DNA of 64,000 nt from Nocardia terpenica (GTDB taxonomy: Bacteria > Actinomycetota > Actinomycetes > Mycobacteriales > Mycobacteriaceae), in assembly GCF_013186535.1 (NCBI RefSeq), contig NZ_JABMCZ010000002.1, forward strand, positions 1,302,001 through 1,366,000. The letters run 5' to 3'. Positions 1 to 9,110 of this stretch are shown piece after piece; position 1 is the first letter of the stretch, and the number at the start of each line of letters is the position of its first letter. Position numbers and translations under genes: made by a program. Below the pieces are notes generated by a model. It did not search any database, had not been told where the DNA came from, and worked only from the letters and a program-made list of their open reading frames with translations.

Positions 1-321
1 CGAGATGCACCCGGCGTAGATGGCGGCGAAGAAGGAGATGACGTAGTCCAGACCCTGCGGCGCCAGAATGGCCACCCGGTCGCCCGGCTTGGTCACCTGC
101 TGCAGGCGAGCGGCCACCGCGCGCAGCCGAACACCGAACTCCTTCCAGGTCAGGTCCTGGTACTCGCCATCGCGCTCTCGCGAGTAGTCGATGTAGCGGT
201 ACGCAAGATCGTTGGCATCGTTGCGCGTGTGCTTCTCGACATAATCGACGAGGGTGCGGCCCTCGGGAATTCTGATGTTCCCGGTGTCGTCCAGGTAGTC
301 GTCGAAAGTCTCGTCCGTCAT
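1..321 (-). CDS. fadD32: Long-chain fatty acid-AMP ligase FadD32, N-terminal part (runs off window)
   Basis: The ATG lies at 321-319 and 107 residues are visible before the window edge. They match my memory of the mycobacterial FadD32 N-terminus: LVDYVEKHTRND, then YRYIDYSRERDG, then LQQVTKPGDRVAILAPQG and YVISFFAAIYAG. FadD32 activates meromycolic acid as an acyl-adenylate and loads it onto Pks13 for the final mycolate condensation in the cytoplasm. A GGAGAAGG ribosome-binding site lies just upstream of the ATG. The catalytic AMP-binding motifs lie outside the window, so activity cannot be judged. Its place next to the cutinase and mycolyltransferase genes is the conserved mycolate locus order. 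Confidence 0.9.
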   Translation of the reverse strand, partial: MTDETFDDYLDDTGNIRIPEGRTLVDYVEKHTRNDANDLAYRYIDYSRERDGEYQDLTWKEFGVRLRAVAARLQQVTKPGDRVAILAPQGLDYVISFFAAIYAGCIS

Positions 322-547
322 TCCTTCTCCTCCGAGGCACACGCAGCACGGCGACATGGCCGCTGTTACCTGTGAGGCCCCGACTTCTCTTTCGCCCGCC
401 GACGCTCTGTGGTGCGAGAGCATGCCTGCAGCTTGGTGGCGGTCTGCGCGGTGACCACCTATCGGCTAGATGTACTCAAACCAGAGACATGTTACAGAGC
501 AGGCCCGGGCACGGTGTCCGGAGCGGCAACCGTGACATTCCTCCGGG

Positions 548-1564
548 TTACTCCTCCCGCAACAGCGGTATCACCGGTGCGAAGGCGTCCATCTGGGTCG
601 GAAACACTCCGACATAGGACATCGATGTCAGTTGCCGCACGTTACGGATCTGGGCGGCGATCTCGTCGAATGTGCCGATCGCCACATACGGCGACGTCAG
701 GATGTCCTCTACCGAAAGCCGCACATCCACTTCGAGATCCGGGTGTAACCCCTTCTCGATCGCGGACAACGCCATCTCGGCGGTGCGCTCCCGGTCGTCG
801 GTGATCATCACGGCGGTGATGGTCCAGTTCAGCTCGATATCGGCAAATCGATCCCCGGCCGCCTCCTTGATCAGATTCACTTTCTCGATGGTCTTGTCGA
901 GGGTGATGCCGGAGAGCAGACCCTTACCGTGCCGGGTGGTGACCGGAACCACAGAGATGATGTCGGCGTGTTTCGCGGCCAGCCGCAACATCTTCGGTCC
1001 GCCACCCCCGGTGGCCAGCGGCGGGCGCGGGCCCTGCCGCGGCCGCGGGGTGCCCTTGATACCGCGCACCCGGTAGTGCCTGCCCTCGAAGTGGCATTCC
1101 TGACCGCGCAGCAGCACGTCCAGGATGGTCAGCGCCTCGTCCAGTTTCTCCAGCCGCACACCCGGCGTCTCGTAAGCGATGCCCGCGGCGTCGAACTCGT
1201 CGGAGAGCCAGCCCGCGCCGACGCCGAGCTCCAGCCGCCCCCGCGACAGCACATCGATGGTGGCGGCGTCCTTGGCCAGCACCACCGGGTGCCGAAAACC
1301 GTTGGCCAGCACCGATGTTCCGATTCGGATGCGGTCGGTGGCCACCGCCAGCGCGCCGAGCGCGGCGATCGGGCCGACCTGCGGTCCGAGGTGATCGGGT
1401 ATGGCGAAGGAGTCGTAGCCGTACTCCTCGGCCTGCTGCGCCAGCCTGATGAACCGGCGGGCGCCACCCTCCTGCGGATTTCCCTCGCCCGCCGCCGCGA
1501 ACCGGAACGGCCGCGGGGCGGTACCCAGCGCGGTCGTGCCGGTCTCGGCGACGGCTTCTGTCAT
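548..1564 (-). CDS. F420-dependent LLM-class oxidoreductase
   Basis: 338 residues with a luciferase-like monooxygenase fold: AEEYGYDSFAIPDHLG near the N-terminus, GTSVLANGFRHPVVLAKDAA for the beta-barrel strand, and LELGVGAGWLSDEFDAAGI, typical of actinobacterial F420-dependent enzymes (the TIGR03621-like group, from memory). Such proteins use reduced F420 (or FMN) for hydride transfer; the substrate cannot be deduced. The ATG at 1564 has AGGAG about ten bases upstream. It sits between fadD32 and the cutinase on the same strand, separated from both by more than 150 bp, so it is probably its own transcript. The Mtb locus as I recall it has no such gene here, so it looks like a lineage-specific insertion. 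Confidence 0.85.
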   Translation of the reverse strand: MTEAVAETGTTALGTAPRPFRFAAAGEGNPQEGGARRFIRLAQQAEEYGYDSFAIPDHLGPQVGPIAALGALAVATDRIRIGTSVLANGFRHPVVLAKDAATIDVLSRGRLELGVGAGWLSDEFDAAGIAYETPGVRLEKLDEALTILDVLLRGQECHFEGRHYRVRGIKGTPRPRQGPRPPLATGGGGPKMLRLAAKHADIISVVPVTTRHGKGLLSGITLDKTIEKVNLIKEAAGDRFADIELNWTITAVMITDDRERTAEMALSAIEKGLHPDLEVDVRLSVEDILTSPYVAIGTFDEIAAQIRNVRQLTSMSYVGVFPTQMDAFAPVIPLLREE

Positions 1565-1719
1565 GGACCCTTGCTCCTGGCTGTGAGGAAACTGCTGCGA
1601 CGCCGGAGGTCCGGGGTCCGGGCCGTCCGACGTCGCGATCAGAGGTGCACTTTACAGCCTGTGGAAGAAACCGAGTGGTCCTTGGGACAGACCATGGTTC
1701 CCGAGGCCGACAGGGGGAT

Positions 1720-2715
1720 TTACGAGTGCGCCGGATGCGGCGCCTTGTCGATCAGCTGCTCGGCCCAGGCCGCGGTCCAGTTGGTGGCGGTGGTGCCGTC
1801 GGCGTTCACCCGGAACGAGGCGTAGAGGCTGTGCACCGGATTGCCGACCGCGTGCACCAGCGTCATCAGGCTGGGGACGATGTTGAACGGATTCAGCGCC
1901 TGTTTGGGTGCGTCGCAGATGAGGTCGCCGGGCGCGCAGATGGTGAAGGTGCGATCGGCGAGCGCCCCGAAGCCCGGCCGCGGGCCGGTCATGGTGATCC
2001 CGGGCACGTTCAGCCCGCGCAGCGCCACCTCGGCCCCCACGCCCGGCGGGCTCTGACCGATCTCGGTGGCCTGCCCGGGACCGCTGTCGCGGCGGCCGTC
2101 GGCGATGAGCGTGACGCCCAGCACCTGGTCGGCCGGGATCGGGCCCTTGCCCGCTCCGATGTCGGCGGCCACGTCGCCGCCGATCACCGCGCCCTGCGAG
2201 AAACCGGCGATCACATAGGTCGTCAGCGGGCAGTTCCGGTGCATCGTGGTGAGCTCGTCGACGGCGCGCCGGGTGCCCTCGGAACGGCTGTTGTTGTAGG
2301 ACTGCTGGCCGTCCGGCGGCAGCGCGATCGGATTGGAGAACTGCGCCACGTACGGGACCGTGTAGACGTCCAGGCGGCTGTCCGGGAACTGCTGGCGCAC
2401 CGGGTTGGTGATGCCCAGCATCAGCGAGTTCGGGTTGGCCGTCGGGTTGTGCGGGTCGTCGCCGCTGCTGGACTCCCAGGTGCCGGGAATCGCCAGCAGC
2501 TGCACGTCCGGGCAGGAGGCGGGCTGGGTGGTGGGCCTCGTCGGCCCGGGCGGGCCGGGCTTGGGCACGTGCAGCAGCCCGGCCAGCAGGTACCACAGCA
2601 GCACGATCACGGCGACGAGAACCGCGAGGATCGCGAGCACGGCCAGACAACCCACGCCCCGGCGCCGACCGGGGCGGCGGCCCCGGCCGGGGTAACCCGA
2701 TCGCCGAATCGTCAC
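1720..2715 (-). CDS. Cutinase-family esterase, Rv3802c-like
   Basis: 331 residues. A basic N-terminus and one membrane segment (about 22-48) are followed by a Pro-rich linker and a cutinase alpha/beta-hydrolase domain. The nucleophile motif GFSQG gives Ser173. Cys residues near 68 and 162 frame the usual cutinase disulfide. Rv3802c of M. tuberculosis, at the same place after fadD32, is a cell-envelope thioesterase/phospholipase linked to mycolic acid metabolism. The start is GTG at 2715; it overlaps the stop of the upstream lipoprotein gene (GTGA), which indicates translational coupling. The enzyme would be anchored in the inner membrane with its catalytic domain outside. Confidence 0.9.
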   Translation of the reverse strand: MTIRRSGYPGRGRRPGRRRGVGCLAVLAILAVLVAVIVLLWYLLAGLLHVPKPGPPGPTRPTTQPASCPDVQLLAIPGTWESSSGDDPHNPTANPNSLMLGITNPVRQQFPDSRLDVYTVPYVAQFSNPIALPPDGQQSYNNSRSEGTRRAVDELTTMHRNCPLTTYVIAGFSQGAVIGGDVAADIGAGKGPIPADQVLGVTLIADGRRDSGPGQATEIGQSPPGVGAEVALRGLNVPGITMTGPRPGFGALADRTFTICAPGDLICDAPKQALNPFNIVPSLMTLVHAVGNPVHSLYASFRVNADGTTATNWTAAWAEQLIDKAPHPAHS

Positions 2716-3245
2716 TTGTTGCAGTAGGTCTGGGTCGCGGTGTCGATGTAGATCTTCCCGGCCTGCTCGACCGACATCTTGTTCGGATCGAAGGCGGGAT
2801 CGGACCCGGCCATGGCGTTGACGTAGGTGGAGATCTCCTGATCGGAGGCGCCGCTGGCCTTGCCCTGGCAGACGTAGTTGGCGGCGGTCAGCGCGATGTC
2901 GGGGCTGGACGGGACGACGCCGCGCTTCTTCAGCTCGTCCAGGAACGCCTGATCCTTGGCCGACAGCGGCGGGTTGTCGGGCGCGGTCGCGGTGGGCTGC
3001 ACCGGCTCCGGGCGCTCGGCCGCGGCGGACGTGGTCGGCGCGGCGGACGGCGGCTCGGGCACGGTCTGCTGGTCACCGCCGGGCGCGGCGGACGGGCTCT
3101 GCGCGGGCGGCACCGTGGCCGTCGCCGAGGTCGAGGTCTTCAGCGTCGGCTTGCTCGAGGCCGTCGAATCGTTGCCACCGCAGGCGGCGAGGAGGAGGAC
3201 GGAGGCGATCGCCAGTGTCGCGCCGACTCCACGGGTCCGAAGCAT
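2712..3245 (-). CDS. DUF732-domain lipoprotein
   Basis: 177 residues. A signal peptide ends in the lipobox LLAAC (Cys22), so the mature protein should be lipid-anchored on the outer face of the membrane. A low-complexity Pro/Ala/Ser/Thr segment spans about residues 30-90, followed by a DUF732-type domain (FLDELKKRGVV, ANYVCQGKASG, final YCNK) whose two Cys residues could pair. DUF732 proteins are common secreted proteins of mycolata and have no known function. The stop overlaps the start of the cutinase gene by four bases, so the two are co-translated. The lipoprotein may therefore assist the esterase, but that is inference. Confidence 0.85.
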   Translation of the reverse strand: MLRTRGVGATLAIASVLLLAACGGNDSTASSKPTLKTSTSATATVPPAQSPSAAPGGDQQTVPEPPSAAPTTSAAAERPEPVQPTATAPDNPPLSAKDQAFLDELKKRGVVPSSPDIALTAANYVCQGKASGASDQEISTYVNAMAGSDPAFDPNKMSVEQAGKIYIDTATQTYCNK

Positions 3246-3346
3246 GAATTCGTATCCTCGATCTTGTTCACGGGGTAGCGGTCGCCGTCCAGGCTAACCG
3301 CAACCCCACCGTCAGGGGCATCGCCCGCCGGAACCTCATCGACTTT

Positions 3347-5191
3347 TCAGAGACCGTGAATCTCCGGCTTACCGTCGCGGATCACCACGAATCCGGTCTG
3401 GAAGTTCTGCTGGACGCCGCCGGGCACCGCGAACTCGTCGCTGATGGGGTAGCCGAGCTTGCCGTTCTCGTAGCCCTGCTGGCCCCAGGCGTCCATGATC
3501 GGGCCGTTGCGTACCGCCCACGCGCCCGACAGCGGGCTCCAATAGACATTGCCGCCCTCGAACCTGCTGTAGCGGCCCGCATCGCGGGTGGGCTGCTCGT
3601 CGGTGGTCGGGAAGCCCAGCGGGCCGTTCTCGTAGCCGAGTTGCGCGTACTTGCCCAGGATCAGGCCGTTCACCCGGTGTGCGCCGGACTTCTCGGTGTA
3701 GTAGATCGGGCCGTTCTCGAAGCCCTGCACCACGCCGTCCTTGTTCGGGGTCTTGGCCTCGGGCCCCACCGGATACCCGGCCGGGCCGCGCTCGTAGCCC
3801 TGCCCGGCCCACGCGGCGAAGATGGCGCCGCGCACCACCTGGGCACCGGTCTGCGGGGTCCAGTAGATCGAGCCGTTCTGGAAGCTCTGGAAGCGGCCGC
3901 GGCCGTCGGGCAGCGGGCGCTCGTCGCCGTTGGGCAGGCCCAGCGGACCGCCCGGACCGACGACGCCCTGATAGGTACCGCCGATCATGCCCGCGACCGG
4001 ATGCGCGCCAGTGGCCGACGACCACAGCACCCGCCCGCCGTGGAAGTCCTGCGCGGTGCCGCCGGTGACCTGGTACTCGCCGGTCACGCAGTCGCCGAGC
4101 CAGGTGGCGGCCCGCGCGGCGGCCGCGATCGCGCCGCCGGACTTGCACTGCGGCGCAGTCGCTTCCACGCCGAGCGCGGCCGCGGCCTGCGGCCAGGACT
4201 GGCGCATCTCGAAGTCCCAGTACGGCCACGAGTGCGTGCCGGAGGGCCGGTAGTTCGCCTGCACCGGGATGGACAGCTTGTTCAGCTTGCCGACGAAGTT
4301 CTGGGTCGTGAGCCGGGACAGGATCTCGAGGCCCATGCCCGCGTAGTTGGTGCTGATGCCGGGGATGTCGGAGGGCTTGTCGAAGGCGCCGGTGGTGCCG
4401 CTGCCCGCCGAGACATACAGGCTGACGCCCTTGAGCTTGTCGGCCAGCGCGAACGGGTCGTGCGCGGCCCAGTCGGGGCTGGTCGGCGGGCCCCACATCA
4501 GGTTGGCGTCGAAGCCGCCCGCGTCGCGCATCGCGAACATGATGGCCTGCGGCATGCCCAGCGTGGTGGTGGTGAGGAAGCCCGAGTACGAGGCCGCGTA
4601 CCGGACCCAGCCGGGATTGCGTCCGGCCAGGAACATCGCGGCCGTGCCGCCCATCGAAAGGCCCTCGATGCCACGCACATTCGTGGCGCGCCACTGGCTC
4701 TCCAGCAGCGGCGGGAGCTCCTTGGTCAGGAACGTCTCCCACTTGTAGGTCCTGCCGTTGTCGGGCTTGGCCCAGTCGGAGTAGAAGCTGGACTCGCCGC
4801 CGATGGGCAGCACCACGGTGACGTTCTTGTCGGCGTAGAAGTCGACGGCGCCGGCGTCCTTGGTCCAGCCGCTCTCGTCGTCCTGGGCGCGCAGGCCGTC
4901 GAGCATGAACAGCAGCGGAAAACGGCTGTCGGGCCGGGTGTTCCAGTCGCGCGCGAGCAGCAGCTGCACCTGGACGGGCGTGGCCATGGACGGCGAATTA
5001 ACCCACAGCGCGACCCGGCGGTCGGTCAGCCAGACCACCTTCTGCACGGTCGCCGGGGCGGCCGCCGCGGCCTCGGGGGCGGCGGGCGGCTGGGCGGCGG
5101 CGAGGGTGGTGGAAACGCCTGCGGCGAGCGGCAATACGAGAGCGGCCGCCAACGCCGATAACCACCGTCTGCCTGCTGCCTGTCCTGCCAC
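3347..5191 (-). CDS. Secreted mycolyltransferase with C-terminal LGFP repeats
   Basis: 614 residues in two parts. Residues 1-35 form a signal peptide. Residues 50-345 are an antigen-85-type esterase domain: GLSMGG with nucleophile Ser179, a YKWETFL segment, and His320 in GTHSWPYW. Residues about 380-614 carry four to five LGFP repeats (for example YERGPAGYPVG, YENGPLGFPTT, YENGKLGYPIS), thought to bind the arabinogalactan-mycolate layer. This resembles corynebacterial Cop1/PS1, so the enzyme probably transfers mycolate to arabinogalactan or trehalose while tethered in the wall. The start is a GTG with only a weak ribosome-binding site. It is the first of five related genes in a row and the only one with LGFP repeats. 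Confidence 0.93.
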   Translation of the reverse strand: MAGQAAGRRWLSALAAALVLPLAAGVSTTLAAAQPPAAPEAAAAAPATVQKVVWLTDRRVALWVNSPSMATPVQVQLLLARDWNTRPDSRFPLLFMLDGLRAQDDESGWTKDAGAVDFYADKNVTVVLPIGGESSFYSDWAKPDNGRTYKWETFLTKELPPLLESQWRATNVRGIEGLSMGGTAAMFLAGRNPGWVRYAASYSGFLTTTTLGMPQAIMFAMRDAGGFDANLMWGPPTSPDWAAHDPFALADKLKGVSLYVSAGSGTTGAFDKPSDIPGISTNYAGMGLEILSRLTTQNFVGKLNKLSIPVQANYRPSGTHSWPYWDFEMRQSWPQAAAALGVEATAPQCKSGGAIAAAARAATWLGDCVTGEYQVTGGTAQDFHGGRVLWSSATGAHPVAGMIGGTYQGVVGPGGPLGLPNGDERPLPDGRGRFQSFQNGSIYWTPQTGAQVVRGAIFAAWAGQGYERGPAGYPVGPEAKTPNKDGVVQGFENGPIYYTEKSGAHRVNGLILGKYAQLGYENGPLGFPTTDEQPTRDAGRYSRFEGGNVYWSPLSGAWAVRNGPIMDAWGQQGYENGKLGYPISDEFAVPGGVQQNFQTGFVVIRDGKPEIHGL

Positions 5192-5311
5192 CCGATTTTT
5201 GTACCTCGTAATGGCCGATTCACGCGGCAGGACGCGCGGTGCGGCGCGTTTAATCCCGTTTGTCGATACCCGCCCCCGACCGGCGGTAAACCTTCATCAT
5301 GGTCGGCGGGT

Positions 5312-5370
5312 CCCTTGTCATCCCGGCATGCTTCGGGCCCCTTGTCATCCCGGCATGCTTTTAGCCGGGA
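5312..5370. repeat. 27-bp tandem duplication plus RTGCTTTTG-loop hairpin
   Basis: The 22-base string starting CCCTTGTCATCCCGGCATGC occurs at 5312 and again at 5339, a period of 27 bp. The second copy completes a hairpin: stem TCCCGGC (5348-5354), loop ATGCTTTTA (5355-5363), stem GCCGGGA (5364-5370). The first copy is truncated after the loop start. This lies between two mycolyltransferase genes, upstream of the LGFP-containing one and downstream of its neighbour. It belongs to the same hairpin family seen in aftB, in glfT2 and at 36.3 kb. No U-rich tail follows, so a plain terminator is not the obvious reading. Confidence 0.8.
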
Positions 5371-5423
5371 ACGGCGCCGGGCAGTTTCCTGCGCGGCGCC
5401 GGAGCGTCGGGTCTACCCGGGGA

Positions 5424-6461
5424 CTAGCCCGCGTTCAGCGCGGCCAGGATGCCGGGGCGGGCCTTGCCCAGCTCGTCCTCCCAGTACTTCCAGGTGTGCG
5501 TGCCCGCGCCCGGGAAGTCGTAGGTGGCCGGAATGTTCAGCGAGTTCAGCCGCATCTGGAAGGTGCGCGAGCTGATCATCGAAATGGCCTCGATGCCCAT
5601 GGCATTCGCGGTGTTGAACACGCCGACCGCGGAGTTCGGGTGGTCGTAGGGGCCCGGCAGGCCGCTCGACGCGGAGATGAACATCGGCAGGCCGCGCAGC
5701 TGCGGGGCGAACACCATCGGGTCCGAGCGCAGCCACTGCGGGCTCCACGGCGCCGCCATGGCGTCGACGTTGTAGCGACCGGCGTCGAGCATCATGACGC
5801 GGATGGCCTCGCGCATGCCCGGCGCGTTCCAGTTCAGCGGGCCGGAGAACGAGGCCACATACTTGAACTGGTCGCGGTGGAAGGCCGCCAGCCGCAGCGC
5901 GGCCGGGCCGCTCATCGACAGGCCCGCGACGGCGTAGTTGGTGCGGGACACGCCGTAGTTGGCCAGAAAGTCCGGAAGTTCCTTGGTCAGGAACGTTTCC
6001 CACTTGTAGGTGAACTTCTGACCGTTGGTGTTGCTGGGGCCCTGCCAGTCGGCGTACCAGCTGGACTGGCCGCCCACCGGCATGACCAGGGTGACGTTGT
6101 CGTTGCCGAACATGCCCTGCGCGTTGGTCTCGAACGACCACGCGTTGCGGTCGTCGCGGGCGCGTAGGCCGTCGAGCAGCAGCAGCGCGGCGTTACCGCC
6201 GTTGCGCGCCCACTGGACCTGAACCTTCACCGGCCCCATCTCCGAGGGGACCATCAGCTCTTCGTAGCCGCCGGCGGGAGTGCGGTGCACCGGGCTCGCG
6301 ACCGGGGACGCCGAGGCAACAACCGGGATCGCCGCACCCACTGCGATCGGAAGAGCCAGGGCCGCGGCACCAACCGCGAGAAGTCGTGCGCGCCAACCGA
6401 GCTGAGCATTTCGCCGTCCTGACGTGGCTCTCTCCGGCGCGGCGGACCTGCCGAAACGCAT
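5424..6461 (-). CDS. Secreted mycolyltransferase (antigen 85 family)
   Basis: 345 residues. A long basic, twin-Arg-poor N-terminus and a hydrophobic segment (about 27-50) form the signal peptide. The esterase domain carries GLSMSG (nucleophile Ser182), the TYKWETFL segment and GTHTWKYW with catalytic His322. The second Gly of the usual GLSMGG is Ser here, which is tolerated in the family. The role is transfer of mycolic acids between trehalose monomycolate and arabinogalactan or a second trehalose, outside the membrane. The ATG at 6461 has GAAAGAGAG upstream. It is separated by more than 200 bp from each neighbour, so it is likely to have its own promoter. Confidence 0.92.
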   Translation of the reverse strand: MRFGRSAAPERATSGRRNAQLGWRARLLAVGAAALALPIAVGAAIPVVASASPVASPVHRTPAGGYEELMVPSEMGPVKVQVQWARNGGNAALLLLDGLRARDDRNAWSFETNAQGMFGNDNVTLVMPVGGQSSWYADWQGPSNTNGQKFTYKWETFLTKELPDFLANYGVSRTNYAVAGLSMSGPAALRLAAFHRDQFKYVASFSGPLNWNAPGMREAIRVMMLDAGRYNVDAMAAPWSPQWLRSDPMVFAPQLRGLPMFISASSGLPGPYDHPNSAVGVFNTANAMGIEAISMISSRTFQMRLNSLNIPATYDFPGAGTHTWKYWEDELGKARPGILAALNAG

Positions 6462-6778
6462 GGATACTGCTCTCTTTCTGCTGCTCTAGTCTGCTGTTGT
6501 AGCCCGCGTCGCGCGACGGCAGGACGCCGACGGCGACACGATCAGCACCCACCTCGGACCCCGACTTCCGATGTGAGCGACCGCGCGTCTACGAACTGGT
6601 CACACTTGCGCTCGCTGGACGATATTCCACCGACCAATGGTTAGCAAGACGGTACGTACCCCGTGGCCGAAATCCGCCCGTGTGCCTTTCGTAATCGTGC
6701 GGTTACCCTATCGCGTCCGCGCATTGATGTCAGGACGAAGGGTCGAATTCCGTTCGGCCGTGGCGGCTTTCACGCGGG
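6462..6778. other. Intergenic region between two mycolyltransferase genes, no gene seen
   Basis: 317 bp upstream of the mycolyltransferase starting at 6461. It is less GC-rich than the flanking genes and should hold the promoter of that gene. I see no convincing small gene, strong hairpin or repeat; short open frames here are continuations of antisense frames. Confidence 0.5.
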
Positions 6779-7801
6779 CTACCCGAGGTTGGCACTGAGG
6801 TCCGGCAACATCTTGTAGACCTCGTCGGTCCAGTAATGCCAGAAGTGCACACCCACCGGTGGGTAATCGAACACCGCGTTACCGGGACCGAAACTGTTCC
6901 AGCGGGCCTGGAAGGTGCGGGCATTGGCGAGCGCCACCGTCTCCAGCACCGACGCATTGGTCAGGTGGTAGGCGTCGACCACGGTGCGCAGCGGATCCGC
7001 GGGTCCGGGCTGCCCGTTGCCGCTGGAGATCCACAGCCGAGTGCCGTTGTCGTGCAACAGCCGTGCGGCGACGGTGGGATCGTTGCGCTGCCAGCGCGGA
7101 TCCCACGGCGGACCCCACATCGCGTCGATATTGAACCGGCCCGCGTCCAGCAGTGCCGCCCGCAATGCCTCCCGCATCCCCGGACCCGACGGGTTGAGAT
7201 ATCCGGAATAGGAAGCGGCGTAACGGAATTGATCCGGGTGATAGGCCGCCAGCGTGAGCGCCGCGCCGCCGCCCATGGACAATCCGAACACGCCGTTGCC
7301 GACCGGATCGAAACCGAGCCGATCGTGCAGCGCGTCCCGCAGATCCCGGGTCAGGAAGGTCTCCCAGGCGTAGGCCCGGGTCTGGCCGTTGGTATTGCTG
7401 GGCGCGGCCCAATCGGAATAGAAGCTGGACTGCCCGCCCACCGGCATCACCACATTGATGTTCCACAGCGGCAGCACCCGGGAGATGTCGGTGTCGATTT
7501 CCCAGCCGGACAGGTCGTTTCGCGCCCGCAGGCCGTCGAGCGCGTAGACCACGCGCCGGGTGTTGCCGTCGGCGGCCCGGAAGATTCGGGACTTGATCGG
7601 GCCCATGCTGGAATCGACCCAGAAATCCATTCCGGACGGGTCGAATGCCGCCGCTGCCGGGGCGGCGCCGAGCGCGGTCGCGAGCGGAATCGCCAGCGCC
7701 AGCGCCATTCCGGCCATCGATCGCCACAGCCCGCGCCGCGCCCGGGTACCGCCGGATCCCCGGCGTTCGGCAACCGCTCCGCACACACTGACAGACCGCA
7801 T
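6779..7801 (-). CDS. Secreted mycolyltransferase (antigen 85 family)
   Basis: 340 residues from the ATG at 7801, chosen because AAAGG lies about nine bases upstream and the protein then begins with a normal signal peptide (basic MRSVSVCG, hydrophobic core ALALAIPLATALGA, AAAA cleavage zone). A longer frame to 7963 lacks such a site. The mature domain begins FDPSGMDFWVDSSMGPIKSR, carries FGLSMGGGAAL with the nucleophilic Ser, YAWETFLT, and the His of GVHFWHYW. The family transfers mycolates in the cell wall. The leader sequence and spacing closely resemble those of the next paralogue at 9110, pointing to recent duplication. Confidence 0.92.
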   Translation of the reverse strand: MRSVSVCGAVAERRGSGGTRARRGLWRSMAGMALALAIPLATALGAAPAAAAFDPSGMDFWVDSSMGPIKSRIFRAADGNTRRVVYALDGLRARNDLSGWEIDTDISRVLPLWNINVVMPVGGQSSFYSDWAAPSNTNGQTRAYAWETFLTRDLRDALHDRLGFDPVGNGVFGLSMGGGAALTLAAYHPDQFRYAASYSGYLNPSGPGMREALRAALLDAGRFNIDAMWGPPWDPRWQRNDPTVAARLLHDNGTRLWISSGNGQPGPADPLRTVVDAYHLTNASVLETVALANARTFQARWNSFGPGNAVFDYPPVGVHFWHYWTDEVYKMLPDLSANLG

Positions 7802-7962
7802 CGACGTCGACCTTTCGCTCGGGTGGGCGGGACCGATCGCACCTCGTGTGCCCTGAATTTTCATATGCCCGCCGGTCGAATTCGCCTGGGCCGAAACACC
7901 CTCCGAGATCAAATCGTGACATAAGCTGCGAATTTGCTGTATTCGAGCGGATAAAAACGGCA

Positions 7963-7994
7963 ATCGCCCCGGGGCGAAAGTGCCCCGGGGCGAT
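7963..7994 (-). terminator. Rho-independent terminator after mycolyltransferase 8010-9110
   Basis: A perfect 13-bp inverted repeat, ATCGCCCCGGGGC, surrounds the six-base loop GAAAGT. On the minus strand it lies 16 bp past the stop codon at 8010 and is followed by a run of five T. This would separate the transcript of this gene from the mycolyltransferase downstream. Confidence 0.85.
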
Positions 7995-8009
7995 GGTGAT
8001 TCGAAAGGG

Positions 8010-9110
8010 TCAGCCGATATTGGCCGACATGTCGGGAATCATTCGGTATGCCTCGTCCTGCCAGTTGAACCAGTCGTGCACGCCCACGGCCGGGAAGGAG
8101 TAGACCACGTTGCGCGCACCCAGGCTGTCCATACGGAGCTGGAAGGCCCGGGTGTTGGCCAGCGCCAACGCCTCCAGCGGCGTGCCGCGCACGATGTGGT
8201 CGGCGGCCGCGGCGGGCGGCAGCGCCCAGTCCTCCGGCGAGGGCAGGCCGCTGCCCGCGGCGATCCACATCCGGGTGTTGTTGGCGATCAGCCGCGGCGC
8301 GAACACGAACGGATCCATCCGCAGCCACTGCGGGCCCCACGGCGGCGCCATCGAGTCCACGTTGTAGCCGCCCGCGTCGATCATGGCCGCGCGGATGGCC
8401 TCCCGCATGCCGGGCGCGGAGTTGTTGAGGTAGCCGGAGAACGACCCCGCGAAGCTGAACATGTCCGGGTGGTAGGCCGCCAGCGTGAGCGCGGCGCTGC
8501 CGCCCATGGACAGGCCGAACACGCCCATCCGATCGGTCCGGAAGCCGAGCCGGTCGCGCAGCGCGTCCCGCAGCTGGGAGGTCAGGAAGGTCTCCCAGTC
8601 GTAGCGGTAGCTCTTGCCGGGACCGCCGAGGAACGCCTCGGTCGCGCCCGAGCCGGTCGACGACCCCAGGTTGGTCGGCCCGACGCCGAAGAACGAGCTC
8701 GGCGTGTTCCAGTCGGCGTAGAAGCTGGACTGCCCGCCGACGGGCATGATCACGTTGATGTTCCAGCTCGCCAGCACCTCGGCGACATTGGTCTCGATCT
8801 CCCAGCCGTTGAGATCCTGCCGGGCCCGCAGCCCGTCCAGCGCGTAGACCACGCGGTCGGTGTTGCCGTCGGCGGCCCGCAGGATGCGGGACTTGATCGG
8901 GCCCATCACCGGGGAGTCGACCCAGAAGTCGAAGGCGGCGGGGTCGAAGGCGGCGCGCGCCGGGGCGGCCCCGCCACCCCAGACGCCCACGCCGGCGGGC
9001 ACCGCCACGGCGAGGGCCAGGGCAACCATGGCGCGCCGCCACCACGACCCTGATGAACGCCCGGCCGTCGCGGGTCGGTACGGGCTCAGCTTCCTGCCTG
9101 CAAATCGCAT
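8010..9110 (-). CDS. Secreted mycolyltransferase with Ser/Gly-rich loop insertion
   Basis: 366 residues from the ATG at 9110 (GAAAGG eleven bases upstream; a longer frame to 9242 would put an unlikely 44 residues before the signal peptide). The mature part begins FDPAAFDFWVDSPVMGPIK. It contains FGLSMGGSAAL with the nucleophilic Ser and the His of GVHDWFNW. Compared with the neighbour at 6779 it has an extra loop of about 20-25 residues (GVGPTNLGSSTGSGATEAF) just before RYDWETFLT, the part that in Ag85 holds the small disulfide loop near the substrate site. The gene ends in a strong terminator, so it is a single-gene unit. Confidence 0.92.
   Translation of the reverse strand: MRFAGRKLSPYRPATAGRSSGSWWRRAMVALALAVAVPAGVGVWGGGAAPARAAFDPAAFDFWVDSPVMGPIKSRILRAADGNTDRVVYALDGLRARQDLNGWEIETNVAEVLASWNINVIMPVGGQSSFYADWNTPSSFFGVGPTNLGSSTGSGATEAFLGGPGKSYRYDWETFLTSQLRDALRDRLGFRTDRMGVFGLSMGGSAALTLAAYHPDMFSFAGSFSGYLNNSAPGMREAIRAAMIDAGGYNVDSMAPPWGPQWLRMDPFVFAPRLIANNTRMWIAAGSGLPSPEDWALPPAAAADHIVRGTPLEALALANTRAFQLRMDSLGARNVVYSFPAVGVHDWFNWQDEAYRMIPDMSANIG

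Noticed and set aside
3356..5161. Long open frame (601 aa) on the plus strand opposite the LGFP mycolyltransferase
   Set aside because: It is the mirror of a high-GC gene; it has no family resemblance, no ribosome-binding site and a biased Arg/Ala/Gly/His composition.
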